Below, one piece after another: positions 12,456-24,649 of a stretch of DNA of 64,000 nt; position 1 is the first letter of the stretch, and each line of letters starts with the position of its first letter. Location of the stretch: contig JAJHZJ010000028.1 in assembly GCA_023548195.1 (NCBI GenBank), positions 2,491,001 to 2,555,000 of the forward strand, written 5' to 3'. Source of the DNA: Bettongia penicillata ogilbyi. Taxonomy: Eukaryota > Chordata > Mammalia > Diprotodontia > Potoroidae. Made by a program: the position numbers and the translations under genes. The notes under the pieces are model-generated. The model did no database searches. It had not been told where the DNA came from and saw nothing but the letters and a program-made list of their open reading frames with translations.

Positions 12456-13498
12456 CAACAGATGTCCCATTCCAAATGCTTAAGCTGCTTTCCTTACAAG
12501 ACAATTAAGCCTCAGACTAGGAGTCAGCCTCACTTCTGTAAAATTCTGCCTTCATGCCCACATTTCCAAAGAGCTGAATGGAGGAGCCCTTTATTGAAGC
12601 TATGTCTGCATTAGCCTGAGAAATGAAAGATGTATCAACATTGCATCATGCACCATTGCTATGAAATCTCCCTGTACCTATGCCTCAGGCAGCCTTTTGC
12701 CTTGTTTTAAGCCTCTAGCTTGATAAAAATAAAGCAGAAACGTGAAGCCACTTGAAAAGCAGGAAGAGCTCTCAAATGCTTTATAATTAGTGTAAAAAAA
12801 GCCCACTCAGCCTCAGTGTCCCCGTTGAGTAAGTAGCACACAAACACGTTCCCCTACATGTGAAGCTCTTATCACACACGTTGCTTATCTCCATGATATC
12901 AGTTTAATCAACAATGTAGCAGGCTAGCTCTGTTTGTCCTGTGGGCCCTGGTCGGATCATCACTTTAGGTGCCCAATCCTTAGCTTCTCCTGGGGAAACC
13001 TCCTACCGACTGGGGGCAAGGGCCAGGAAACTTCGCTATCCTTTGCCCAGCACAAGAGACTCATTCCTCTACTCTGATCCAGTTTTGTGTGGGAGCCAGA
13101 AAGCTCCAAGTTTTCCAAACTTCTCTGGGTCCTTCCTATTCTCCATCAACCCCCTCAGAATTCTTTTTCTCCAGCACATGCCACGCAGCTTTTGCAAACT
13201 TGCCTAATGTATTTCTCTCAAGTTACACGTCTACATCTGTTTATTTTTCATTTTTTAAACATGTTTTCTTGGTAAATTTATAAATATTTTAGCAGGTGCC
13301 CTTTCCCTGTGTAAATCTCTGAGACACACATGGCCACCCTGCCTGCCAGATTGCATTTCCTTTCTCTCACATTCACCACATAAGGACTCATTTTCTTTCT
13401 TGGGTTTCTGCTTGCTTGATATTCATTTTTCTTCCTTGCCTTTCCTTTTCTTTCCCTTGCAGTTTCTGTATCCTCTCTTCCTTTGTCTTTCCCTTAAA

Positions 13499-13502
<4 letters not shown>

Positions 13503-13579
<77 letters not shown>

Positions 13580-13644
13580 TCCCTCTCCCTCTCCCTCTCC
13601 CTCTCCCTCTCCCTCTCCCTCTCCCTCTCCCTCTCCCTCTCCCT

Positions 13645-13720
<76 letters not shown>
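13503..13720. repeat. Compound CT / CCCTCT / CT polypyrimidine tract
   Basis: Pure CT dinucleotides from 13,503 to about 13,574, then about 14 CCCTCT hexamers to about 13,657, then pure CT again to 13,720. More T/C-rich sequence follows to about 13,835. Long open frames in several registers here (Ser-Leu, Arg-Glu) are artefacts of the repeat. Confidence 0.97.
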
Positions 13721-13723
<3 letters not shown>

Positions 13724-13959
13724 CCCCCCCTCCTCTCCCCCCTCCCTCCTTTCTGTCCTTCCTCCTTCCCTGCCTCCTTCACTTCCTCCCTCCTTCCCTC
13801 CCTCCTTCACTTCCTCTTTCTCGCTCTCCGTTATTTCTAATTTGGAAGAATTTGGTAAGAGTACCAAAGAGCAGAGCATGAGAGGCAAAAGGCGCCCCTG
13901 CTTGCCCAGGGTATAATGACCAGTAGCCACTGGAGTGACCTGCAGCCATCAGGTCAATC

Positions 13960-14040
13960 AGTTAACAGACATTTTTATTAAGCACTTACTGTGTGCCAGG
14001 CACTGTGCTGATCACCATCTGCCTGTATTGACAGACGTAG
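13960..14040 (-). repeat. MIR-family fragment
   Basis: ATTAAGCACTTACTGTGTGC followed by CAGGCACTGTGCTGAT. Confidence 0.65.
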
Positions 14041-14759
14041 CACTTAATTGCTTGAGAACTAATTATCAAGTCCTCTCACTTCCTACAGCCTTTTGCTTTT
14101 CCCCCTTATCCTTCCTGTTGCCCTTCTCTGAGGCAATCCTTGCTTGGAGGCGACTAGCAGAGTGTAAAAGCTTACTCTCCAAATGGTAGGTAAGCCATCC
14201 TTGTGTGGTGCCTCCCACACACAGATTGCTGCGTCAGTCACCGCAGCTTTCTTGCCACCGTCAAGCCTGGCACCAGCTGAGAAAACGAGGCACTGCTGGT
14301 GCCAAAGGGATGAATCCAGCTGTGCTTGGTAGCTGCCCAGAGAAAACAGTGATTGGCACAGTCCCAAAGGAAGGGCTCCCCAGCGTGCATTAAAAAGGAG
14401 AGGACTTTCTCTGGAGCTGTCACACTGGCAGGGGAGCCAGGCAGGGCCCCTCTCACAGACTGATTTAGTATAGAAGGGGAAGTCTGGAATTTCAAATTGA
14501 GAAGGAGATCTTTCATTTGTAAGCCTATTAGTGGTTATCATGTGGCTTGTATCAAAATCTTGAGCATTTAATGATAGACATAACTGTGACTGTATCTGCA
14601 AAGACTGATCCAGCCATTCTTAAAAAGGCCCTTGATGAAGCTACTATGTCAAATTAGGCCATTTTTACATTCACAAAACAAAAAAGATCATGGACATGAC
14701 CAGTCAGAGCATTTCAACTCTCTTCATTAATAGTAATCATTGCTGCACTATCATTAACC

Positions 14760-14885
14760 ATAGAACATTAGTGCTGGAAAGAACCTTATAGGTTACTCTC
14801 GCAGACTAATCATCTAACCCAGTCCCTCTCATTTTACAAATGAGGAAACTGAGGCCTAGGGAGAGGAAGTGTTTAACCACAACTC
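14760..14885 (-). repeat. MIR-family fragment
   Basis: TAGAACATTAGTGCTGGAAA, CATTTTACAAATGAGGAAAC and TGAGGCCTAGGGAGAGGAAG. Confidence 0.75.
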
Positions 14886-15486
14886 TATAGATATTGGTTG
14901 TGAGAACTGCCAGCTTGAGTTGTTGACAACGTAATCTATAATTACTGCCTCTAGTCTCTTTATCATAAAAATAGATTAAGTATACAAGAAAAGTTCTATT
15001 TAATCAAAATTTCCTTAGAAATACAGGGGAGAGGGAAAGGGCTAGAGAGTTTTCAGTGTACAAACAAAATTCAGTCACTACACTTGAACTTTATCTTAAT
15101 GTGGTTTTTAGACTGAATAGACTGAAGAAGGTATTTCCTCCATCAAAGCCCTCCTCGTCTTATACTTCTTTGTGGTATGGAGAGGGTCCTGGATTCTCAA
15201 ATATTGTCCACAGGAGTTTAAGTTTTGACAGGTCCTGCCATGCTGGAAAAGTTTCAAGTAGAAGAGTCCTAGTGACAAACTAGAAATCTCTTGTCTAAGG
15301 ACTATCCTGTATAAGTTTGGAAAGAGTCATTACCAAGTCACCTACAAGGTAATGAAAATTTTCAGCCACAGCGTCTCTCAAAAAACAATCTACTATATTA
15401 TCAGAATTGCTCTCTGCATTAAGGTAAGTATCCACACTCGTGATGTTACAGATCCTCATAGTGAGTATTGGAATATAACTTCATTT

Positions 15487-15488
<2 letters not shown>

Positions 15489-15546
<58 letters not shown>

Positions 15547-15556
15547 CACACACTCT
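15489..15556. repeat. CA microsatellite
   Basis: About 25 CA units, then degenerate CACTCACA units. Confidence 0.95.
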
Positions 15557-15734
15557 CCTACAGCCTATCTGATCAGATCTCTGGTCTCACTGTACTGTTG
15601 ATTTCTGTTCATACATTAAAACCTCTCTAGCCCTTTTCTTCTCTCATGTATTTTTAATGAAATTTTGATTAACAGTACTGTTTTGCTTTGTATGTTTGTC
15701 CTGCTTTGATAAAGAAGGATTATGAGACCATAAT

Positions 15735-15990
15735 AATAGCTAACATGTCAAGCATTTTATGACTGATTGGGAATTTTATAATATATCATTGCATTTGAAC
15801 CTCATAACTACAGTGTAGAGGAGACAAACCAAATAATATTATCCACATTTTAAAGGTGAGAAACTGAGGCTCGTAAAGGTTAAGTGACTTGCCTCAGGTC
15901 ACACAGCTCTCTAGTGGTAGAGCCACAATTTAAACCCAGGTCTTCTGCCTTCAGATCCCATCCTCTTTTCACTATGCCTCAATCTCTTCT
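15735..15990 (-). repeat. MIR-family SINE
   Basis: AATAGCTAACATGTCAAGCA, CACATTTTAAAGGTGAGAAA, GTTAAGTGACTTGCCTCAGG and TTAAACCCAGGTCTTCTGCC. Confidence 0.8.
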
Positions 15991-16064
15991 CTAAGAATAC
16001 AAGATGATTTTATGGAATTTCCTCTTTTCATATTTCCAGACTATAGCTCCCCACACAAAACTGC

Positions 16065-16245
16065 AGCATCACAGATTTAAATTTGTAAATGACCTTGGAG
16101 TCCAAACTCCTCATTTTATGGATAAGAAAACTGAAGTCCAGAGGGACAGATAGAGTTGCTTGCCCCAGGATCCAGAAAGAATGGCAAGACTGAGATCAGG
16201 ATCTAGGTCCTTTGGAACCAAATCCAGTGTTCTTTCATGAGCATG
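16065..16245 (-). repeat. MIR-family fragment
   Basis: ACTCCTCATTTTATGGATAA, AGTTGCTTGCCCCAGGATCC and CCAGTGTTCTTTCATGAGCA. It ends about 450 bp before the last BACH2 exon. Confidence 0.65.
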
Positions 16246-16696
16246 CTGTCTTTCCAATATATCTTTATCTATAAAACTAGAAAATGAGAATAAAGGACCC
16301 TCAGATACTACACAATCCTTAACTAACAAAATCAGCAACCCCCCAGAAAATCAACTACTATGTTCAGTATGCTATAACTGAGACAGAAAAATCTACTGAT
16401 TTATTATAAAAAAGATATTTAATCATTAGGTTGTAAACAAAGAGAATTTGCCAATTTCCTATGTAGGGATCAGAAAATTCAGCCACTCCCTAAGGAATCT
16501 ATTTCATTAAGTATTGGATATGTACACAGAGTAATATAAGATCTCCAGAATATGGTCCCAATCCATGCAATGCACAGGGGTTATATTATCATACAAGATG
16601 TCATAGATACAAACTAGTATGTCCAAGTTCACTGAAAATGTTACCTAGGTGGGGCACAGTTACATTCATATCTTCACTTTGCTTCTGCTTCCCCAG

Positions 16697-17176
16697 GTAT
16701 GCGAGAAAGAAAAACTGTTATCAGAAAGAAACCAGCTGAAAGCATGCATGGGGGAACTCTTAGATAACTTCTCCTGCCTTTCCCAAGAAGTTTGCCGAGA
16801 TATCCAGAGCCCTGAGCAGATCCAAGCCTTGCACCGATATTGCCCTGTCCTCAGGCCAATGGATCTCCCCACAGCCACCAGTATTAACCCTTCACCCACT
16901 GTCATGGAGCAAAATCTGGCAGCATCCCAGTGTGTAGGGGAAAGCATGCAATGCTGCTTGGATCAGGGTGCTGTGCCCCTTGGGACTCCCTGGCTGCCCA
17001 ACAATGTGTCAGAGAATTGTACAGCTGGGAGGAGGTTGGATGGAGCTGACCAAGGTACCTACTCAGAGAGAGGTCCCTCGCTAGAACCAAGGAGTCAAAC
17101 AGTGACAGTGGACTTCTGCCAGGAAATGACTGATAAATGTACAACAGACGAACAGCCCAGGAAAGATTATACCTAG
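16697..17176 (+). CDS. BACH2: BACH2 last coding exon: end of leucine zipper and C-terminal tail
   Basis: The exon encodes 159 residues and stops with TAG at 17,174-17,176. It starts in phase 0 (VCEKEKLLSERNQLK), continuing the zipper with leucines at about residues 7, 14 and 21. A Cys-Pro pair at residues 49-50 (RYCPVL) resembles the heme-responsive CP motifs known in BACH proteins. The last 30 or so residues (TVTVDFCQEMTDKCTTDEQP) correspond to the C-terminal segment reported to drive CRM1-dependent nuclear export in BACH2. That role is from family knowledge, not from this sequence. The region between them (about residues 55-130) is proline/serine-rich and looks disordered. The frame is intact with no sign of decay. 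Upstream open sequence from 16,649 is intron. Confidence 0.96.
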   Translation, partial: VCEKEKLLSERNQLKACMGELLDNFSCLSQEVCRDIQSPEQIQALHRYCPVLRPMDLPTATSINPSPTVMEQNLAASQCVGESMQCCLDQGAVPLGTPWLPNNVSENCTAGRRLDGADQGTYSERGPSLEPRSQTVTVDFCQEMTDKCTTDEQPRKDYT

Positions 17177-19428
17177 TGACTTGGGCCCTGACATCCCCAC
17201 CCAGACAAATGTTCGTCAGTCAGCTTGTGGCCAGTTCATTTGTTGTCTAGAAGAACGAATTTGGTGCACACTACAGTGGTCTTAGCAGCAATACTGTTTT
17301 TAAGTATTTCCTCCTCCCTACAAGCAGGAGTTACCTAGTTATCTTCACAATGGTGCTATCCCTTGCCCAGGCAGGGAACTCAAACAGTGGCTACACTGTC
17401 TGTTTTTATATGTTAATTTCAATCTTAACAGGGATGGACATAACACCTCTGAGGACCCAACCACAGATTATTTTCTCAGTGGCCCATGTCACAAAACCCT
17501 ATCTCAGGAATTTCCTCTGAATGTTCAATTTTTTTTCATTGAAGACAGCTTCTATACACATCAAAGTTTTATAACTAAACTGTACATATAATATATATAA
17601 TATATAAAAATATATCTCCATATGCAAAAGTCCCTGCATGCCTCAATTTTCTCATCCTAAAACTGGAAACTTTCATTTCTAATGTATAAACAAGTTCCAA
17701 CATTCCTTTTTTCTTTTTTTTTTTTTGTTTGCCTTTGATGCTAGAAGTAGTTTGGTAACTTGTTATGGCAGTAATTTTTTTTTCGTGGTTCATAGTTCAT
17801 CAATATTACTCAGTTTGTACTTATTTATGGAAAAATCAACATTGAAAGCTTATTTGAGAGTTGATTGCAGAGTTTTTGTTTTGTTTTGTTTCGTTTAATT
17901 TTGGGCACAGACAAATGGTGCCATCTGAGCATTGTGGATTTTTTTTTTCTTGCAGATACTGTACAGTAATGGTCAACTTTGCCACTTGCACTGAGTTTGG
18001 GGTCAAACCTATTTTCATAAATGAAGTTGTAACTTCAGTATAACTCGAGTATACTGTATATTATTTGCTTTATAGTTTAAAAAAAAGTAAAACATTTTAG
18101 GTAATTAAAAAAGCACTCAGGTGATAATTATGTAGGAGAAACAATCTTGCCAAATAATGAATTCACCCTCCAATTTGTAGATGATAATCTGCTTGAATAT
18201 TTTTGTATTTCAGCTCCTTAGCCCCCTCCCTTCCCTTTCCCCAAGCAAATTTTAAATGCATCTAGTTAGTGGTAGATGCTTGATGTCCAGATTCCTAGGT
18301 GGGGAGAGAGTTTGGGCATCCCACTTGAAAAATGCATCAGTAACAGAACATCCATCCGTGATTTTACCCCAGGATTGTATAGGTGTTGGTATTTAGAAAC
18401 CAAGTTCTGTTTTCTTCCCTAAAGAAGTAAGTTGTGGTCCGGTCACTGCTTACTCTCTGAAGGGTTCTGTTATACGATCTTCTCTTTTGAAGTCATGGCC
18501 ATCAACCCAACTACCTTTGAGAAGGTCAGTCTCCCTGGAGATGACTGAAGCAATTGGTTGAGCTGTAGATTCACTGAACCAATGGCTGGTCTTTGAATGG
18601 TTCAAAGGGCCAGTGAAGCAAATGTGCCCCAAAAAGGAGAGACATTAGTGCAGTTGCAAGCCCAAAGTCTCCTCCTGGCATAGGCAGAAGAGTTTTTTTC
18701 CTCCCTTTCTCCTCTAAGTGCATTGAGTTGTGTTTTGAGGTTCTTTCACTGTCCTGCTGCCCAAGTACGTCCGTAGCTCATTCTGAGGCTTTAGGCAAGG
18801 CAATACCAGAACTCTTCCTAATGGCATTTTTCCTCTTTTGCTGCAAAACTGGTTGGCTGTGCACATCTGCATAAAGAGAGCAGCTTTTCCTCAGCACAGA
18901 GGGATGATGTTCTCCTCTGGTGCAAACGTTTACACATGAGGTGTGCACCAGTGTTTCTCTTCAGGCACTCAGTAGCTCAGCATCTTTCCTTAGGAGGAGG
19001 AATCAGCTCCCTCACTCCAGTGATAACTTTTATGACATCATGAATATGGACACTCATGAATGCCCTGGTCTTGCTTAACACCCCTTGACCCCATGGCTAC
19101 AGTCTGGCTCTGGAGGAGAATTGTGTATGGTTTGATATGGGGCTAGGGTGGGAGGGGTCCTCGGGGGCTAAGTGGCGAATTTTTGGTTCTTTCTTTGTGC
19201 CACTGTTTGGACAATATTAAAGCCGCATGTAAAAGGGGGAAGTTAGTATAAAACGTAGGCGAAAAGTGAAACCATAATAACATATGTTTTAGTATTAACT
19301 TTTTCTGTAAAAAATACTAGCTCTAAATGTTTAAATATGTATGGATGCCAGAAACTGTTGATTCACACAGTAGGAAAAAAAAAGCCTTTTCTTTTAAAAT
19401 GCTTTCTTTTTGAAGACCTGCCTCTAGA

Positions 19429-19443
19429 TGTGTGTGTAGGTGT

Positions 19444-19476
<33 letters not shown>
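19429..19476. repeat. TG microsatellite in BACH2 3' UTR
   Basis: Nearly pure TG dinucleotide run with one TATG interruption, within the transcribed 3' UTR. Confidence 0.9.
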
Positions 19477-19477
<1 letters not shown>

Positions 19478-21840
19478 CTGAAACAGTTTTTTATAAGGCC
19501 CTCTTTGGATAATTCATTTTTTTCCTATATGTTGTTATTGTTGTTGGAATTCCTTGACCTTGTAAAGTAATTCTTTACTTCACCATAAGGTTTTTATTTG
19601 TGGGAGACAATGGTGACAGCAAGAATTTTAAACTAAATGTGAATCACATGATCACTTCGTAGGTTTTTGTTATCAGGAGGGGGTCAGCTGACAGTATTTT
19701 TTAAACTCTTTTTGTGGTTGCCTTTTTTAATGACCTCCTCTTTTTTTGTTTTGGTTTTGGTTTTTTACTGTTCTATGAGTATATAAATAACCAAGTCTGC
19801 ACCAGCTTCTTGACATGATTTTACCCGATTAACAACTCATGTGCAACTGGTAGTCTTGACCTCATTCCATCCTTTGTGCGTATTTGTTCTTGTTACTTTT
19901 AAACACCCACAGACCTTGTGCTGCAGCTGTTGGTTCCAACCTGGCTCTCGCTGATGGTGAATTTGTTTATTTTTTCCCTCCCCTGACTTTGTCTGCTAAC
20001 CCAACCTTTGCCATGGGAACTATTGAGGAAAACCATTGCTCAAGGGGGGAAAACTTTTTGAAGCTTTTGGGGATCCATTTTTAAATTATATTTATTTACC
20101 CCATGAAGTAACTGATTTCATGTAATTGCTCAGATGCTGTGGATGTGGTTTTGACTATTCTGAACCATGTGCTTATCAAATCTGTTACTGATTCATTTGG
20201 AGAGACTTAAAAGGGAGACACTTGGGAGGACTAGATATGAGGACTGAATCTGAATCGACTCTCATGCAGTACAGAGAATTTCGAAGTAAAAAATTGATTG
20301 CCCTTTTTCTCTTCACCCCCACTCAAAATAATTTTTTTTAAAAAAGGTTAAAAGTAGCAGTGAGGAAAACAACTTATACAAAATTAAAGGCTATAATGTG
20401 TTTTTGAAATCCCTTTTTTCCAAAATAAAGAGAAAACCATCTCTTTTCCATGGCCAAAGTTCTAGTGGCATCTACATCAGTTTCCAAGTGGCTTCCATCC
20501 ATGGGACAACCAGTAATTGGGGCAACAGCGATACGTAGGCAGATCTCAGCCCAGCTTAGTGTTCCCTTTCCATCTGCCTTCTCCATGTTCCCTGTATCGC
20601 CAGAAAAACCTCATTTCATTTAAGCTTATTGTGTCACTCAAATGCTTTGCAGTGTGTATTTGTTTCTGCACATTCTCTGGGGTGCCTTGAATAAGACAGA
20701 ACTCCATCGCACACTGATTCTGGAACAAATTGGTTGGAAAAGAAAAAAGAAAAACTCTTAGTGAAGTTACTAGGACATCCGAATATTTATATCATGGACT
20801 TCCTAATGTATGATGATGACTCAGGCGTCAGAGTTGATGCTGCAGTAGAAGACTATTATTTTGTATAGTGTACGAGTAATTTATTAAATGTCTTTCTAAA
20901 GGTATGCTGCTTTTAAGATGCACTATATTTTTGGATTTAATCCTTATATTATTGTTTTCCCAAGGAAGTAAAAATGTAGTATTACAAAGGCTAATAACCA
21001 TAGTGATTAGTAAGCCAACTACTACCTCTCTTTTTTTAAAAGGAGAGTGGGGAGTAGCTACAGTAACTGCATTAGATTAATGGTGGAGGAGGAGTATTTC
21101 TAATGTTAAATTCATCACTGCTATGGAAAGGTCCAATGCAAATTTTCTAGCTATTTTAAATACTTTATAATTGCTAGTTTTAAACACACACATACACATA
21201 CATACACACATACACATTTACAATTATAACCCCATAAGACAGTCCCATTAATAAACCCAGAAAGTCAACCATAATGTCCTGTTATTGGAATCCATAACAC
21301 ATTTTAGATGAACTACAGGTTCCTGACTGTTAAAATTAGAATAAAAAAAGAGATTTAAAAAAAAGCCAGAATCCTTGTAAGGTGTACTTTTCAAGCTTTC
21401 CTCAAGGTATCACCCCCCGCCCATCTTTGTCCTACATAGTTATGCTGACTGCACCCTCCCCACCCCACCTCAGTTTAAGAATTGTTTATTGAGTCTTTCC
21501 AAACCAGCCAAACACCATTGGCACAGCTTAGGGTGGCCTGTGGTTCTATCCTCAATTCACTGGGAATGCATGTGCAGTCATTGCTTTTGAAGTTTTCCCA
21601 ATGGAGGTGAATTTCTTGCAGAAGCAGGGAGTGCTTGTGGCAGCTACGTGCCACACATAAATGTTAGAGATCCTGCTGAAGGTACAATAGCTACAGGACA
21701 TTTTTTTAATATAGAAATGTATATATTCTGTTGTGAGCTAGTATTTTCTTCTGACATTATGGGTTTTATTTTAGGTTATGTTTCTGGCAAAGCAATCCTT
21801 AGTGTGATTCAGTCTATGTGGAGCTAACATCCATGTAGGA

Positions 21841-21908
21841 AGTGTATGTGTGTGCACGTGTGTGTATGTATGTGCTTTGTGTATAATATGTATATGTATG
21901 TGTATTTA
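21841..21908. repeat. Degenerate TG/TATG tract in BACH2 3' UTR
   Basis: Alternating purine-pyrimidine sequence made of TGTG and TATG units; imperfect. Confidence 0.75.
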
Positions 21909-22580
21909 TAATACAGCCTGAACTATTTTATGACCCAGGCATCATCGCTGATGCTGTAGAATCCAATATACATGAACATACGTATGTGTGTGCAAAGAAT
22001 ATATGTATATAGAAAAGACCTATTATGGCGGATTGGGGATAAATTATTGATCTGACAGTGCAACAACATAGCTTGCAACAAAAAGTAAATGTACAGTATT
22101 TTCCTACACTCCACCATGGTAGATGATATTTATACTAAACTAATATCGGTGACATGTTTTTAATTGTAAGCATAAGACATTGCCATTTTGTGAAGAAAAC
22201 CACTTTGGTGAGGGGAGTCAACTTGAGTAGTTTTTATTTAATGTTGTAACATGATAATTAGCCAAATCTGACAGCTGATGAAATAAATAGTTCTGTGAAT
22301 TTCACTTTCATTCCAGTAGTATTGACCTCAAATCAAAGAGTGGCCCTCTGTGAGCAGAAGTGCACCAAGACCAGACGTTTCACTCAGACTTACGTGTAGT
22401 GCCAAAAAACGCTCCCCCTGGGGGAGTGGACGAGAGTGGAGTTGATGGGAGTATATAGTAAGAGAGCTGTGCCCCAGGAAAAAAAAGTAGAAGCAATTTG
22501 AGTTGGTCAAAGCGTTTTCTCTCAGCAGGGTGATTCTCAGACCTCTACCATTTCTAGAGACAGGTATGTGTACATATGGG

Positions 22581-22610
22581 TGTGGTGTGGTGTGTGTGTG
22601 TGTGTGTGTG
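22581..22610. repeat. TG microsatellite in BACH2 3' UTR
   Basis: About 14 TG units following a GTGTGGTGTGG lead-in. Confidence 0.85.
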
Positions 22611-23409
22611 GATGTGTGAATGCTTGATTCCCACTCACCTGGCTCACATTCAAACAGAGTGTATTTGGCACATCTGCATACTATTGCTGCCTTTGAGGTC
22701 CCTGACTCGGGAGCACCCCGAGAGCAAGCAGGAGCGATAGTGAACACAGCAGGGATCGTTGGGTGCTTGTCCTAATGTTAGCACCATTCCTTTCAAGCAT
22801 CGCTTTGGATTTCGAGGCCAGGAGTACCTGTAGAATTTGTTCCAGAACCAGTCCAATACAAGTGCACCTCTAATAAATGCCTTACAAACTTCAGAGGCCA
22901 TATTCAGAACAGGGTTTTATCAGCGTATGCAAGGGGCTGCAGCCCCTCTTCTCTTCCTCCCCAGGTCAAACAGTATGGACAGTTTTCACACATATCTACC
23001 TGTATAATCCTCTGTACCTCTCATAACTGGTCAATGACTGTAACAGGTTACATCAGGTGTTTTTCTACATACTTTTTACACAGATTCTATGCGATTAATG
23101 TAACTTAATTCAATGCATCATTTAATTGTACTAGTTCCTAAGCTTGTCTTTATTTTTTTTCTAGGTGACTGTGGTTTCTTGTGATTTTTATTGTAAAAAT
23201 GAGATGGCTGTTGATGCTTATTCTCTGTTACTAAGAATTTTTACCTTTTTGGAAAAAAAAGAGCATTGCTATGAACTAATGAATTAAAACTTCATTTAGT
23301 CGTTGTAAATACAGTATTGTGCAAAAAAAAAAAAAAAGCCCAACCCTTTTCATTCATTTGAATTGCTAGTGTTAACTGAATTTTGTCTAGACACCATTTC
23401 TGTTGAAGA

Positions 23410-23415
23410 AATAAA
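23410..23415 (+). promoter_or_regulatory. BACH2: Probable main polyadenylation signal of BACH2
   Basis: AATAAA in GAAGAAATAAAGACAT, followed by a likely cleavage zone near 23,430 and a downstream T/GT-rich stretch (TGTATTGGTATAT). Old repeats resume soon after (the SINE at 23,571), which supports this as the gene end. Confidence 0.7.
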
Positions 23416-23570
23416 GACATATCATTATGTATTGTAAATGGATTTCTCTGCCTCTGAAATTTGTTACACATTAATGTATTGGTATATATTAATTACAGAT
23501 GTAATTAATATGTGCATATATAATATATAATAATATTACTGATGGTAAGATCACATTGGTGGTTGTTCAG

Positions 23571-23786
23571 TCACGTCCAGCTCTTCGTGACCCTGTGGTC
23601 CAATTGTCCATGGACGTTTCTTGGCAAAGACACTGGAATGATTTGCCATTTCCTTCTCCAGTTTTATGCAGTCAAGGGTTAATCCTTGTCCAGGATTACA
23701 TAGCTAGTAAGTATCTGAGGTGAAGTTCAAACTTTGATGTTTCTGATTCCAGGGCAGTGCTCTATCTTCTGTCCCACCTAACTGCC
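23571..23786 (-). repeat. tRNA-headed SINE with RTE-like tail (MAR1-like)
   Basis: Left end GGTTGTTCAGTCACGTCCAG and CTTCGTGACCCTGTGG; middle TTTCTTGGCAAAGACACTGG; right end is the decayed tRNA-like head. It starts 140 bp after the BACH2 end. Confidence 0.8.
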
Positions 23787-24649
23787 TGAGGTCACGTTTA
23801 TCTTTCCCCTAAGAGCATTTATCTTGATGAGTTTTGAAGCTATGCCTGTTTTAACATGTAATCTGATCAGATATTTTGAAACTGTTAAAAATTCTAAATT
23901 TTTACCATATCACTCAATTCCAAAAACTTCTGGCCTCAAGGAGCTTGATGAGGTAAATGAGATAGATTTGTCTCATTACTCACAGAGAGAAATTATAAAT
24001 GAGTTGAGGAGGAACGACCCAGTATTGGGAGAGAATCTATGAAGTTAACCTGGAGGACTTTCTTAAAGAAACTGTATCTTGAACTGATAGGTAGGGGAAT
24101 CGATGTTGGGAGTAGGAGGCAAGTTGGTCTTCCATGCATGTGAAGAACTTGAACAAATGTTTGCAGGGCAGAACAATGATATCCAGTTGGAAAGAACCAG
24201 AAAAAGAGATTTGACCAAAGTTTTCACTGAAGAATTACAAATGAATCTTGTATGTGATATGAAAAAGGTCTCTTTCTCAAAGCATCCTGTGCAGTAATAA
24301 TCAGTACTTTAGAAATCCATAGACACACTAAAATATGTGAAAACTGAAGGGAAAAATGGCTAACTTGCAGGCCTCCATAGGCCCCCTGCCAAAGTACAAC
24401 TTTGTTATATTTACTGATTCAAAGCCATCTTCAAATTTATACATTCATTTGTTCATTAAATTAAAAATTGCTGCAGTGCTACAATGTGCCAAACACATAG
24501 AATATTTGGTTTGCTCAGCATTTTGCATTTTTAAAGTACTCCACTCATAAAATTGTAGGACTAAATAAAATTGTAGAGACCTCAGAAGCTAAATCCATTC
24601 TATTGACTCTCAGTCAATGCTTCCTTTAAGCCGTTCCAAGAAGAATTTT

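Larger units (their letters stand above)
12120..16696 (+). other. BACH2: Last BACH2 intron
   Basis: The donor GTAAGT starts at 12,120 and the acceptor CTGCTTCCCCAG ends at 16,696. It joins codons ...RKL and VCE without a phase break. It contains MIR pieces (12,375; 13,960; 14,760; 15,735; 16,065), the long CT/CCCTCT tract at 13,503-13,720, a CA repeat at 15,489 and a GC-richer, repeat-poor block at about 14,190-14,480. Open frames over the CT tract are low-complexity artefacts. I see no further gene. Confidence 0.9.
17177..23432 (+). other. BACH2: BACH2 3' untranslated region
   Basis: About 6.2 kb of AT-rich, largely repeat-poor sequence follows the stop codon and ends just past the AATAAA at 23,410. 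This fits the very long 3' UTR known for BACH2. It holds TG/CA runs (19,429; 21,183; 21,841; 22,581), T-rich stretches near 17,700 and 17,940, and earlier AATAAA hexamers at about 20,424, 21,251 and 22,281 that could give shorter transcripts. The absence of clear MIR or LINE copies over 6 kb contrasts with both flanks and suggests purifying selection. The exact cleavage site is inferred. Short ORFs inside are not genes. Confidence 0.8.

Noticed and set aside
13388..13930. Long open frames (up to 180 codons) of Ser-Leu, Ser-Pro or Arg-Glu repeats on both strands
   Set aside because: They are translations of the CT/CCCTCT microsatellite, which is open in several registers. There is no start context or conserved domain.
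14083..14601. 172-codon minus-strand frame in the BACH2 intron
   Set aside because: No recognisable domain, a competing frame on the opposite strand, no splice or promoter context; probably chance in a GC-richer block.
23824..24297. Two plus-strand frames (72 and 64 codons) after the BACH2 end
   Set aside because: Separated by stops, no known domain, and the first contains a phrase (CTCAAGGAGCTTGATGAGG) typical of old interspersed repeats.
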